Of a stretch of DNA of 40,120 bases, positions 23,132 to 31,364 are shown piece after piece. How positions within the stretch are numbered: position 1 is the stretch's first letter; every line of letters starts with the position of its first letter. The notes below the pieces were generated by a model that worked only from the letters and a program-made list of their open reading frames with translations, ran no database searches and had not been told where the DNA came from. A program made the position numbers and the translations under genes. The stretch is from Anaerozeibacter quisquiliarum (GTDB taxonomy: Bacteria; Bacillota; Clostridia; Christensenellales; Aristaeellaceae), in assembly GCA_051162045.1 (NCBI GenBank), contig JBISDI010000037.1; one strand, given 5' to 3'.

Positions 23132-23295
23132 AGTGTCCTGGCACAGCCAAGACTTTAGGTGGGAATTCGCGCGAGATTTTTCGTCCGGCAAGGAGCCGGA
23201 GCGCAGGCGTTTAAGCGCTGCGGGAAGTTACGAACGACGCAGCCGGGCGGAAAAAGATCCGCGCGAAGCCTAAGGATTGGCTGTGTCAGGACACT
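23132..23295. repeat. Palindromic repeat C with 19-bp terminal inverted repeats
   Basis: Outer ends AGTGTCCTGGCACAGCCAA (23132-23150) and TTGGCTGTGTCAGGACACT (23277-23295) match as inverted repeats at 18 of 19 positions. Further in, the two arms remain related (TTCGCGCG..ATTTTTCGTCCGGC against GCCGGGCGGAAAAAGATCCGCGCGAA). The centre contains TCCGGC-AAGGA-GCCGGA. No transposase. It looks like a miniature mobile or REP/REPIN-type element. Its right end codes the final residues of the aldo/keto reductase. Confidence 0.78.
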
Positions 23296-24259
23296 GATCC
23301 CAAAGCTCGGTCCAGTCGGTCGCGCCCGGCCACAGGAACACCTGCCCCTTGACCAAGCGGCAACCGCGCTCGGCCTTTTCGAGCAGCGCCATCTCGTCAT
23401 CGGTCAGCGGGTCATTCTCAACGCAGGCCAAATTCCCGCGGATGTTGCGCTCGCTGCCGGAGAAGGGGATCGGAATCGCCCCGCGCCGAACCGCCCACTT
23501 GAGGCAGACCGAGGCCGGGTGGATACCGCGCGCCTCGGCCACCGCCGTTACCTCGGGCAGCTCGGTGTCGGCCACATCTTCGGGCGTGCGGTCGCGTTCG
23601 GGGCGGTTGGGCGAGCCCAGCGGGCAGAACCCGACCACCTGAATGCCGCGCGCCGCGCAGTAGTCGAACAACGCGTTCTGCTGGAAGCTCGGATGCAGTT
23701 CCATCTCGATCAGCGACGGCCGCACCCGGCAGTGAGGCAGCACCGCCTCGAGCTTCGAAACGGTCATGTTGCTCATGCCCAGATGCCGCACGAGGCCCTG
23801 ATCGCAAAGCGCTTCCAGCTCGCGCCACACGAGCATGAATCTCGCGGCCGAAAACGGCTTTGAATCGGGGTTGCGGCTGTCGCCGTCGCAACCGGGCGCG
23901 TGGTAGTTGGGAAACGGCCAGTGCACGAAGTAGGCGTCGAGGTAGTCGAGCCTCAAATCCGTAAGCGAACGCCGAAGCGCGCGGGCGGGCTCGCCCTCGC
24001 CGTGGTGGTTGTTCCACAGCTTGCTCATGACGAACAGCTCGTCCCGCTTCACCAAGCCGCGCGCAAACGCCTCCTCAAACACCGCGCCGATGAGCGGCTC
24101 GTTGCCGTACACCTCGGCGCAGTCAAACAGCCGGTAACCGGCTTCAAGCGCCAGAGCGGCCGCGCGCGCGACCTGCTCCGCGGCGTAGTGATCCGAGCCG
24201 AAGGTGCCGAACCCGATCGTCGGGATCGGATCCCCGCCTCGCAAGGCAAATGTCTGCAT
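23270..24259 (-). CDS. Aldo/keto reductase
   Basis: 329 residues. NADPH-dependent carbonyl reductase on a TIM barrel. The catalytic tetrad is visible: D46 and Y51 in FDCAEVYGNE, K80 in VMSKLWNN, and H113 in AYFVHWPF. The cofactor region IPIPFSGSERNIRGNL follows late in the chain. ATG 24259 begins one base after the stop of the dehydrogenase gene, so the two are coupled. Odd feature: the last residues (DQCPDTANP) are encoded by the terminal inverted repeat of element C, so the native C-terminus was replaced or the stop was supplied by the repeat. The substrate is unknown; context suggests a sugar or polyol. Confidence 0.88.
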   Translation of the reverse strand: MQTFALRGGDPIPTIGFGTFGSDHYAAEQVARAAALALEAGYRLFDCAEVYGNEPLIGAVFEEAFARGLVKRDELFVMSKLWNNHHGEGEPARALRRSLTDLRLDYLDAYFVHWPFPNYHAPGCDGDSRNPDSKPFSAARFMLVWRELEALCDQGLVRHLGMSNMTVSKLEAVLPHCRVRPSLIEMELHPSFQQNALFDYCAARGIQVVGFCPLGSPNRPERDRTPEDVADTELPEVTAVAEARGIHPASVCLKWAVRRGAIPIPFSGSERNIRGNLACVENDPLTDDEMALLEKAERGCRLVKGQVFLWPGATDWTELWDQCPDTANP

Positions 24260-24260
24260 A

Positions 24261-25334
24261 TTACATGTTCTCGGTGCCGTCAAACACCACCGCAACCTTT
24301 CCGCAGTGGCCCGAGGCCATCAGCGCGTATGCCTTGTCGGCGTCTTCCAGTTTAAAGCGATGGGTTATCAGGTCCTCGGGGTGGATGCCCCAGCGCACGA
24401 TGCGCTCGACCAGGTCCTCCATGCGCCACAGGCTGGTGACCCAACTGCCGTAGATCGTCTTCTGGTCGTGGATGATATCGGGCGACGGGTTGAACTGAAC
24501 CGTTCCGCCCTCGCCCACGAACGCGATCTTGCCCCACTGGCGCGTGGCGCGGATCGCCAGCTGACGCCCCGGATCGGCCGCGGAACAGTCGACCGCCTTC
24601 TCGACGCCCTTGCCGCCGGTCAGAGCGCGGATCTGCGCGAGCGTACCGTCGCCGGGCTTCAGGATGTGGTCGGCCAGGTTCAGCTTCTTGGCCAACTCGA
24701 TGCGCTCGTCCATCACCTCGACGCCGATCAGCTTGTTCGCGCCCATCGCCTTGGCCAGCATCAGCGCCGCCAGGCCCACCGGGCCCAGACCCACCACCAG
24801 CACCGCGTCGTTGCCGCTGACGCCGATCTTCTCGAGCGCCTCGTATACCGTGCCAAATCCGCAGGCCACCTGCGCGCCGTCGCAATAGCTGAGCTCGTCC
24901 GGCAGCAGCACCAGGTCCTTCTCGTCGCACAGCATGTAGGGGGCCATGCCCCCGTTGCGCTGCCAGCCGTAGGCGGCGCGATGCTCGCTCGAGCAGCTGA
25001 TCTGGTAGCCCATACGGCAGTCGTGGCACACGCCGCAGCCCGAGATGTGGTACACGATCACGCGGTCGCCCTTCTTGAACCGCTTGAGGCCGGGCCCTTC
25101 TTCTTCGATGACGCCGCAGGGCTCGTGCCCCGCGACCATGCCGTCGATGTAGCCCTCCGCGCCCTTGCCGGTGTGCTCGCGGTAGATCGCGCGGATGTCA
25201 CTGCCGCAGATGGTAGACGCCATCGTCCTCACTAGCACCTGCCCATGGCCAGGCGTCGGCACGCCAAAGGTCTTCATCCTGACCGTGGAATCCCCGGGCA
25301 GCGTGGCCCCCACCATCGTCGCCTGATCGCCCAT
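24261..25334 (-). CDS. Zinc-dependent medium-chain alcohol/polyol dehydrogenase
   Basis: 357 residues of the MDR family (sorbitol/threonine-dehydrogenase-like). Catalytic zinc ligands are expected at TICGSD and GHEPCG. The structural zinc lobe has four cysteines in CGVCHDCRMGYQISC. Rossmann motif VLVVGLGPVGLAALMLAKAMG, and V-D-C-S-A as the later cofactor strand. Oxidises a secondary alcohol or polyol with NAD(P) in the cytosol. ATG 25334 was chosen, with GGTGGAG just upstream and the strong promoter at 25375-25403; the longer frame to 25511 runs through that promoter into the AraC gene. Followed directly by the aldo/keto reductase. Confidence 0.92.
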   Translation of the reverse strand: MGDQATMVGATLPGDSTVRMKTFGVPTPGHGQVLVRTMASTICGSDIRAIYREHTGKGAEGYIDGMVAGHEPCGVIEEEGPGLKRFKKGDRVIVYHISGCGVCHDCRMGYQISCSSEHRAAYGWQRNGGMAPYMLCDEKDLVLLPDELSYCDGAQVACGFGTVYEALEKIGVSGNDAVLVVGLGPVGLAALMLAKAMGANKLIGVEVMDERIELAKKLNLADHILKPGDGTLAQIRALTGGKGVEKAVDCSAADPGRQLAIRATRQWGKIAFVGEGGTVQFNPSPDIIHDQKTIYGSWVTSLWRMEDLVERIVRWGIHPEDLITHRFKLEDADKAYALMASGHCGKVAVVFDGTENM

Positions 25335-25374
25335 ACGCTCCACCCTTCCCGATCTTGCATTTTCCTTTGCGGTT

Positions 25375-25403
25375 ATCATATCGCAACAAATGGACAATGT
25401 CAA
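25375..25403 (-). promoter_or_regulatory. Promoter of the dehydrogenase-reductase pair
   Basis: On the minus strand TTGACA (25403-25398), a 17-base spacer and TATGAT (25380-25375), about 40 bases before ATG 25334. Close to consensus and placed between the AraC gene and its presumed targets. Confidence 0.83.
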
Positions 25404-25476
25404 TGGTTGTAAGCACCAAAAACGAAACCTTTCGCGATTTCTCCTTTTCCCGATATTGTTGGCGTTGCGCGCACCT

Positions 25477-26271
25477 TCAAAGCAGCCCGCGCACCTTGAC
25501 GGACTGCGCATATTCGGAGGGGTTCATGCCGACGAAGGCCTTAAAAACCCGCGAGAAGTAGTGGATGGAGCCAAAATTCAACCGCTCGGCGATGTCGGTG
25601 AAGCTGAGTGTGCCCTCGCTAATCAGGCGCTTCGCCTCGCCGATCTTGAGGCGGTTGAAATAGTTGATGATCCCACAGCCCATGCTCTCCTTGAAGCGCT
25701 TGCCCACATAGCTCTTGGAAAACATGACCTGATGGCAGATTTCGTCCAGGCTGAGCCTGGCATACAGATTGTTCGTGAGATGGCGTATGACGGCGTCCAC
25801 GATGCGCCGTTCGGCGTCGTCCCGCGTGCGCATGGGCGCGTAGGCCTCCCCATTGGCCTTTTGGCCACTGCGTACAACGCTGATCAACAGGTACTCCAGC
25901 AGGGCCTTTATCACCTGCTCCGCGCCGTAGGGCGCGTCGCCGCTTCGCACGAGCTGGGTCTGATCCATGATGTCCAGCGCGCCCGAGAAGGCGCGTGTGC
26001 TCTCTTGCAGGATGGACGATATCAGCCCCCGCTCGGACTTGGTCAGTTCGGCCCTGCAGCACCGGAGGAAGGCGGCGTCCGGGCTGTGCGTGCGATAGGA
26101 TATGATGAACACGCTGGAGAATTCCTGGGTTGAATCGATGCTGTGCGCCTCGTTGGGTTGATGGAAGTAAGCTTCGCCCTGCCTGAGCGGAAACTGCCTG
26201 TCCCCGGCGGTCACATCGATCAGCCCACAATCCACATAGACCATTTCCCAGAAATCGTGTGTTTCCAGCAA
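25477..26271 (-). CDS. AraC-family transcriptional regulator with apparent 5' frameshift
   Basis: The frame from TTG 26271 gives 264 residues: a cupin-like sensor (HDFWEMVYVDCG, FPLRQGEAYFHQPNEAHSI) and two AraC helix-turn-helices at the C-terminus (LSLDEICHQVMFSKSYVGKRFKESMG; FTDIAERLNFGSIHYFSRVFKAFVGMNPSEY). The frame continues upstream without ATG or stop for about 33 more sensible codons (ETLHRDGAPSGHLVDEIF and on to TIHYFEY), so the true N-terminus is longer. Removing one T from the run at 26373-26376 would join it to ATG 26383 (MIVYAYETLHR). So either it has an unusual start, an assembly error, or it is a recent pseudogene. A promoter lies upstream at 26432-26460. Confidence 0.8.
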   Translation of the reverse strand: MLETHDFWEMVYVDCGLIDVTAGDRQFPLRQGEAYFHQPNEAHSIDSTQEFSSVFIISYRTHSPDAAFLRCCRAELTKSERGLISSILQESTRAFSGALDIMDQTQLVRSGDAPYGAEQVIKALLEYLLISVVRSGQKANGEAYAPMRTRDDAERRIVDAVIRHLTNNLYARLSLDEICHQVMFSKSYVGKRFKESMGCGIINYFNRLKIGEAKRLISEGTLSFTDIAERLNFGSIHYFSRVFKAFVGMNPSEYAQSVKVRGLL

Positions 26272-26431
26272 CCCTTCAAAATTTCTGACGTACTCAAAAT
26301 AGTGGATGGTAAAGATCTCGTCGACCAGATGACCTGACGGGGCGCCGTCCCGATGTAATGTCTCATAAGCATAAAACGATCATCTTCCCACATCGAACTC
26401 GGGCCTGAAACAGCCGTGTTTTCCCGACCTT

Positions 26432-26460
26432 AGTCTAGCATAATGCGCCGAGGATTTCAA
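26432..26460 (-). promoter_or_regulatory. Promoter of the AraC gene
   Basis: On the minus strand TTGAAA (26460-26455), a 17-base spacer and TAGACT (26437-26432), about 50 bases before the candidate ATG at 26383. Its position supports the longer N-terminus of the regulator. Confidence 0.6.
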
Positions 26461-26646
26461 TATTATGTGCCATACGCATCACAAAATCCAAACATTTACC
26501 AAAATTGCACCGGCTCATGAGCGCAATTTGGCGTGATATCAGTCGATATTTCTTTACCGAGCCGCATTCTAGGGGCCGTGCATCCGGGCGACGTGCGCTC
26601 ACGGCCCACGGAACGATATTGTACAAATAATCCTTGCTTTTTGATA
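26461..26646. other. Divergent regulatory gap between AraC and the second CUT1 operon
   Basis: No gene. Contains an 8-bp inverted repeat GGGCCGTG / CACGGCCC (26573-26580 and 26600-26607) and the palindrome TTGTACAA (26619-26626), about 50 bases ahead of the + strand -10 box. Either could bind the adjacent AraC protein or another regulator. The region is more AT-rich than its surroundings. Confidence 0.35.
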
Positions 26647-26675
26647 AATACACGGCAGGCCAAAGGTGTTATGAT
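26647..26675 (+). promoter_or_regulatory. Extended -10 promoter of the second CUT1 operon
   Basis: TGTTATGAT (26667-26675) is an extended -10 box. The -35 position (26647-26652, AATACA) matches poorly, as expected for an activator-dependent promoter. ATG 26748 lies about 72 bases downstream. Activation by the divergent AraC protein is inference. Confidence 0.5.
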
Positions 26676-26747
26676 ATCTGCATGGACGATGCCCGGCCGG
26701 ATCGGCATTGGGCCCATCGGACCAAATTTGACCTTGGAGGGACGGTT

Positions 26748-28103
26748 ATGAATCGAGCTTCGAGAACTTCACTGGTTGTCCTGTTGGCCTTCGTGCTGCT
26801 ATGCTCGTTTGCGACGACCGGGTTGGCTTCCGCGGATACGTCGACTCTGGCCGGTTGGGGCGCCGCGGTCAAGGCCGCATCGGACGGCAAGACGATTACG
26901 GTCGCGATGGCTTCCCATCCGTCGACCGACGCCTTCAAGACGATGAGCGACGAGTTCACGCAACTGACCGGCATCAAGGTGGTCTGGGACGTGGTCGAGG
27001 AGACCAACCTGAAGAACAAGCAGCTGCTGGACGTGCAGGGCGCGGGCAGCTACGACGTCATGATGGTGGACGCCTTTTGGATGAGCGAGTACGCGTCGAA
27101 AAATGTGCTCGATCCGATCGACCCCTATGCGAGCGACGCAGCGAAGGCGCCCGCCTGGTTCGACTACGAGGACATCATGCCGGCGTACCGCAACGGCATC
27201 GCGGGGGCGGGCGGGGTGAACTACGGCATCCCGACCGCGGGCGAGACGCGTTTTATCGCCTACCGCACCGATCTGTTTGAAAAGTACGCAAAGCAGCCGC
27301 CCAAGACGATGGAGGAGTTCCTCGACTTGGCCCAATTCTTTAACGGCAAGGAGGACGGCATCTACGGCGTATCGATGCGCGCCCAGCGCGGCATCCACTT
27401 CGCCTCCGGCTGGATGAGCCTGATGTACAACTTCGGCGGCGGCTTCGTCGATCAGCCGTCCTTGGTGAACGGCCCGGTGCTGCTCACCTGCAACACGCCC
27501 GAGACGGTCGACTCGCTACAGTTCTATGTGGATCTGTTGAAGAACGCGCCGCCGGACGTGGGCACCTACACGCATGAAGAAGCGCTGGGCGCGTTCATGG
27601 CGGGCAAGACCGCGATGTGGCTGGACGCCACCGCGCTGGCCAACCAGATCACCGACCCCACCAAGTCGGTCGTCGCGGACAAGGTGGCCTTCGTACCCAC
27701 GCCCACCGGCCCCGCGGGCGACGGCGCGGCGCTGGCCGGCTGGAACCTGGCCATCTCCTCGAAATCCAAGAACAAGGACGAGGCCTGGGCCTTCATCGCG
27801 TTCATGGCCAGCAAGGAAAAATCGGTCGAATACGTGAAGGCCGGCGGCGTGGCGACCCGCAGCTCGGTGTTTGAGAACGCGGAATTGGCGGCGCTCAACC
27901 CCTCCTACCCCGCCCAGAAAGCCGCGCTGATCAGCGCGAACGGGTTGGTGGAAAAGGGCCTGTCCTGGATTCCGCAGTACGATCAGATCAACCAGGTGCT
28001 GGACATCTGCGGCGGATACGGCAGTTCCGCGTTGGCGGGCGACATCGAGGTGCAGGCGGCCTGCGAGCGGATGCAGCAGGACTGCGCGGCCTTGGCCGGA
28101 TAA
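26748..28103 (+). CDS. CUT1 ABC transporter sugar-binding protein (family 1)
   Basis: 451 residues. Signal peptide 1-30 (LVVLLAFVLLCSFATTGLASA); the one cysteine does not sit in a proper lipobox, so it is probably cut as an ordinary secreted protein. Family-1 fold: ITVAMASHPSTDAFKTMSDEFTQLTGIKVVWDVV, SYDVMMVDAFWMSEYA, YGIPTAGETRFIAYRTDLF, GTYTHEEALGAFMAGKTAMWLDATALA, and WAFIAFMASKEKSVEYVKAGG near the end. ATG 26748 has TTGGAGGGA upstream. First gene of a four-gene operon, divergent from AraC. A strong hairpin follows at 28123-28160. Confidence 0.9.
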   Translation: MNRASRTSLVVLLAFVLLCSFATTGLASADTSTLAGWGAAVKAASDGKTITVAMASHPSTDAFKTMSDEFTQLTGIKVVWDVVEETNLKNKQLLDVQGAGSYDVMMVDAFWMSEYASKNVLDPIDPYASDAAKAPAWFDYEDIMPAYRNGIAGAGGVNYGIPTAGETRFIAYRTDLFEKYAKQPPKTMEEFLDLAQFFNGKEDGIYGVSMRAQRGIHFASGWMSLMYNFGGGFVDQPSLVNGPVLLTCNTPETVDSLQFYVDLLKNAPPDVGTYTHEEALGAFMAGKTAMWLDATALANQITDPTKSVVADKVAFVPTPTGPAGDGAALAGWNLAISSKSKNKDEAWAFIAFMASKEKSVEYVKAGGVATRSSVFENAELAALNPSYPAQKAALISANGLVEKGLSWIPQYDQINQVLDICGGYGSSALAGDIEVQAACERMQQDCAALAG

Positions 28104-28122
28104 CAACGAAGGATCATGAAGC

Positions 28123-28160
28123 CGTCCCCCTGATCGCCTTACCGGGCGTTCAGGGGGACG
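28123..28160 (+). promoter_or_regulatory. Intercistronic hairpin after the binding-protein gene
   Basis: An 11-bp perfect stem CGTCCCCCTGA / TCAGGGGGACG, extended inward by CGCC / GGCG, in the 93-base gap before the permease gene. No T run follows. It mirrors the hairpin at 14782-14814 in position and type but not in sequence. Confidence 0.7.
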
Positions 28161-28196
28161 ACCAAGGCAAGGAACCTGGAAAGAAGGTGAGGAAGG

Positions 28197-29117
28197 ATGG
28201 CGCACGGGCCTGGAGATGGGCGCGGAGGCGGAATCCGAGGCTATTTTGCCAGACGTCCGCACATCAAATTCATCGCGCCCGCGATGTCGGTCATGGTGCT
28301 GTTGTCGGTCATCCCAACGGTGTTTCTCGTGATCGTCAGCCTGACCAACTACCAACTGGGTTGGCGCTTTGACCGCGCGGAATTCGTGGGGCTTTCCAAC
28401 TTCACGCGGCTGTTCACCGGCGCGGATCCGGACTTCTGGCATTCCGTGTCGATCAGCCTCGCGTTTATGGTGTTCGCAACCGGCATCCAGATGCTGCTGG
28501 GCTACCTGATCGCCTCGCTGCTGAACAACATGGAGTTTTTCTTGAAGCCGCTGGTCATCGGGATATTGATCGTGCCGCTGGCTATGACGCCCTCGATCGC
28601 CGCGCAGATGTGGAAGTTGATGTTCAACGCCGAGTACGGCATCCTCAACCATCTGCTGACCGTGATGTTCCGCGCAAAAGTGATATGGCTGTCGCAGGAG
28701 ATGGCGTTCTGGTCGGTGCTGCTCGTCGACTGCTGGCAATACACGCCGTTCGTGGCGCTGATCCTGTATGCCGGGCTCAGATCTATGCCGAGCGAGCCGT
28801 TTGAGGCCGCCTCAATCGACGGCGCGAGTCGATGGCAGACGCTTCGTTACATCACGCTGCCGATGATGCGCAAGCTGATTCTGCTGGCCGTGCTGCTGCG
28901 CTCGATCGACGCGCTCAAGCTGTTTGACACCTCGTTCGTGCTGACGCAGGGCGGGCCGGGCAACGCCACCGAGTTCTTGAGCTTGCACGTGTTCCGGATG
29001 GCAAACGCGCAAAACGGCCTGATCGGCCGCGCCGCCGCGGTCGCGCTGGTGCTGCTGGCAATCGTGACCGTCGTCAGCCGCTTCCTGATCAAGGCTCAGC
29101 GAAAGGGGGCGGAGTGA
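28197..29117 (+). CDS. CUT1 ABC transporter permease, MalF/UgpA-like
   Basis: 306 residues, six predicted helices after a Gly-rich start (MAHGPGDGRGGG). EAA loop EAASIDGASRWQTLRYITLPMM (~205-225), then the conserved LKLFDTSFVLTQGGPGNATEFLSLHVF. ATG 28197 has AAGGTGAGG a few bases upstream. Its TGA is immediately followed by the TTG start of the partner permease. Confidence 0.92.
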   Translation: MAHGPGDGRGGGIRGYFARRPHIKFIAPAMSVMVLLSVIPTVFLVIVSLTNYQLGWRFDRAEFVGLSNFTRLFTGADPDFWHSVSISLAFMVFATGIQMLLGYLIASLLNNMEFFLKPLVIGILIVPLAMTPSIAAQMWKLMFNAEYGILNHLLTVMFRAKVIWLSQEMAFWSVLLVDCWQYTPFVALILYAGLRSMPSEPFEAASIDGASRWQTLRYITLPMMRKLILLAVLLRSIDALKLFDTSFVLTQGGPGNATEFLSLHVFRMANAQNGLIGRAAAVALVLLAIVTVVSRFLIKAQRKGAE

Positions 29118-29951
29118 TTGGCCCATAAACAGGCGCGGAAGCGCTTAAAATCGACGGCGCGGGGCCTCGCGGTGCTCGTGATTTGCATCGCGTTCCTCTT
29201 TCCGTTTGTATGGATGCTGCTGATCAGCCTGCGCAACCGCGTGGATGTCATCCAGCCCGGGCGCATCTTTGCAAGGCTGACGCTGATTAACTACGAAAGC
29301 CTCGTCCGCGACGGCGCGATATGGCCCTATTTCATCAACAGCGCCATCGTGGCGGCCCTATCCACCGTCGTTTCGCTGATCCTGGGCTCGCTTGCCGCGT
29401 ATGGCTTTGCCCGGTATCGCTGGAAGCAGCGCGAGGATCGCGCCTTCTGGGTGCTAAGCCTGCGGTTCCTGCCCGCGATGGCCGTGGTCATTCCCTACTT
29501 CCTGATGGCGTCCCTGGTCGGGCTGCTCGACACACGCGCGGTACTGATTATCTGCTACACCACGTTCAACATCCCCTTCACGATCTGGATGATGCGCGGC
29601 TTCATCGAGGACCTGCCGATGGAGCTCGAGGAGTCGGCGTATGTCGACGGCTGCACGCGGATGCAGGCGATCCTCCGGATCGTACTGCCGCTGGTGCTGC
29701 CCGGCATGGCCGCGACGGCCATCTTCTGCATGATAAACGCCTGGAACGAGTTCGTGCTCGCAAACTTCCTGACCAGCATCTACGCCAAGACGGTTCCCAC
29801 CTCGGTGATGATGTACCTGTCGGTCTCCGGGGTTAAGTGGGGCGAAATGGCCGCGACCGGCGTGCTGTCCGTGCTTCCGGTGCTTGGCTTTGCGATTGCC
29901 GTGCAGAAATACATGATCCGCGGGCTTACATTCGGCGCGGTCAAGGGCTAA
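29118..29951 (+). CDS. CUT1 ABC transporter permease, MalG/UgpE-like
   Basis: 277 residues, six predicted helices. FPFVWMLLISLRNRVDV near the N-terminus, and EAA loop EESAYVDGCTRMQAILRIVLPLVLPG (~172-197). It starts with TTG directly after the stop of the preceding gene, using GGGGGCGGAG inside that gene's end as the ribosome site; no ATG lies close enough to replace it. Partner of the preceding permease. No ATPase gene in this operon. Confidence 0.9.
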   Translation: MAHKQARKRLKSTARGLAVLVICIAFLFPFVWMLLISLRNRVDVIQPGRIFARLTLINYESLVRDGAIWPYFINSAIVAALSTVVSLILGSLAAYGFARYRWKQREDRAFWVLSLRFLPAMAVVIPYFLMASLVGLLDTRAVLIICYTTFNIPFTIWMMRGFIEDLPMELEESAYVDGCTRMQAILRIVLPLVLPGMAATAIFCMINAWNEFVLANFLTSIYAKTVPTSVMMYLSVSGVKWGEMAATGVLSVLPVLGFAIAVQKYMIRGLTFGAVKG

Positions 29952-29974
29952 ATAGACAGAAAGAAGGATTTGTA

Positions 29975-31009
29975 ATGAACACCAAGCTGAAGATGGCGAT
30001 CGTCGGGGCGGGCATATGGGGCGAAAACCACGCCATGATCTACCAGGCGCACCCGTTCGCGGAGGTGGTGGCCGTATGCGACCAGAATCTGGCCCGCGCC
30101 CAGGCGCTCGCCGCGAAACTTCAGATCGATGAGGCCTACGCGAGCTATGACGAGATGTTTGCGCGCTCAAATTGCGATGCCGTAGCCATCGTCACGCCCG
30201 ATTTCGCGCACGCCGACATCGCCGTCGCCGCCGCAGAGCACAGGAAGAGCATGCTGATCGAAAAGCCGCTGGCCACCACGCGCGCGGACGTGTTCCGCAT
30301 CCTCCATGCGGTTGAGCAAAACGGCGTGCGCGCGATGGTCGATCTGCACAATCGCTGGAGCCCGCCCTTCCATGCCGCGCACCAGAGCGTTGCATCAGGC
30401 GAACTCGGCGAAATTCAGAGCGTTTACATCCGGCTGAACGACGTCAAATGGGTGGCGACCGATATGCTGCCCTGGGCGGCGCGCTCGTCCATTCTCTGGT
30501 TTCTGGGCAGCCACAGCCTGGATACTCTGCGCTGGCTGTTTGACGACGAGGTGGCGCGCGTATACTCGGTCAGCCGCTCGGGGGTGCTCAAAGAACTGGG
30601 CGTCGACACCGTGGACCAATACTTGACGACGCTCGAATTCAAGCGCGGCGGCATCGCGCAGATGGAGAACGGCTGGATCACGCCCAATGCCAACCCTTGC
30701 CTGAACGACATCAAGTGCAACATCCTGGGCACGAAGGGCATGATTAGCCTGGACGTGAGCAACCACAACATGATCCAGAAGTACACCGATTCGAAGGTCA
30801 CGGTGCCCGACGTGGTGGTCCAAAACAGGATCTTCGGCCACCCCAAGGGCTTTGCGTTCGAGAGCATCCGCAGCTTCGTCGATTGCATGCTGACCGGCGA
30901 ACCCTTCCACGTCTCGCTTAGGGACGCGGCCAACGTAAGCCTCGCCATCCTGTCCATCATGGATTCGGCCAACGCCAGAATGCCCGTCGAAGTCAGCTAT
31001 TGCGAGTGA
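29975..31009 (+). CDS. Gfo/Idh/MocA-family oxidoreductase
   Basis: 344 residues. N-terminal Rossmann domain with MAIVGAGIWGENHAMIYQ, VVAVCDQN and AIVTPDFAHADIAVAAAE, then the family motif IEKPLA (~95-100). The C-terminal alpha/beta domain has the WFLGSHSLDTLRWLF helix with the usual catalytic His. NAD(P)-dependent oxidation or reduction of a sugar, inositol or sugar derivative. ATG 29975 has AAGAAGG upstream, 23 bases after the permease stop. Last gene of the second CUT1 operon, so it probably acts on the imported compound. No terminator is evident before yqfC. Confidence 0.9.
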   Translation: MNTKLKMAIVGAGIWGENHAMIYQAHPFAEVVAVCDQNLARAQALAAKLQIDEAYASYDEMFARSNCDAVAIVTPDFAHADIAVAAAEHRKSMLIEKPLATTRADVFRILHAVEQNGVRAMVDLHNRWSPPFHAAHQSVASGELGEIQSVYIRLNDVKWVATDMLPWAARSSILWFLGSHSLDTLRWLFDDEVARVYSVSRSGVLKELGVDTVDQYLTTLEFKRGGIAQMENGWITPNANPCLNDIKCNILGTKGMISLDVSNHNMIQKYTDSKVTVPDVVVQNRIFGHPKGFAFESIRSFVDCMLTGEPFHVSLRDAANVSLAILSIMDSANARMPVEVSYCE

Positions 31010-31073
31010 GGTAACTCCAGAATTTGGGCTAAACGAGTTGCGACCCGTCATATCCTTTCCCGGAGGGATGCAC

Positions 31074-31364
31074 GTGAGTCGAACCCAGCGGGCGCGCAGC
31101 GCCTTTCCGGCGCTCGAATGGATCGAGGAGGCCACGGGCCAGCAGCCGCGGTTGCTGCTCGCCGGCGGCCGGCGCGCCATGATCGAAAACCTCACCGGCA
31201 TCATCGAGTTCACCGACCAGCGCATCCGGCTGATGACGCGAGCAGGCGCCTTGACGCTCACGGGCAGGGGGCTGCTGCTCACCCAGGTGCGCCCGGACGC
31301 GCTCACGGTGCGCGGCTGCATCACCAAGATCGAGCTGCCGGGCGGGGGCGAGGACCATGGCTGA
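31074..31364 (+). CDS. yqfC: Sporulation protein YqfC (YabP/YqfC family)
   Basis: 96 residues. The YabP/YqfC fold is a small beta-rich protein made under sporulation control (SigE in Bacillus subtilis); its mechanism is unknown. Motifs seen are the central RAMIENLTGIIEFTDQRIRLMT and the final LTVRGCITKIEL. GTG 31074 was chosen over ATG 31068 because GGAGGG abuts the ATG directly but stands at normal distance from the GTG. It overlaps yqfD by 8 bases. It starts the conserved yqfC-yqfD-phoH-yqfF-ybeY-cdd-era-recO block. Confidence 0.87.
   Translation: MSRTQRARSAFPALEWIEEATGQQPRLLLAGGRRAMIENLTGIIEFTDQRIRLMTRAGALTLTGRGLLLTQVRPDALTVRGCITKIELPGGGEDHG

Noticed and set aside
23132..23295. Insertion sequence
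   Set aside because: The terminal inverted repeats fit, but the element is only ~164 bp with no transposase frame, so it is called a miniature repeat.
31026..31056. Possible SigE promoter before yqfC (CATATCCT at 31049)
   Set aside because: No matching -35 element at the right distance, so too weak to annotate although SigE control would be expected.
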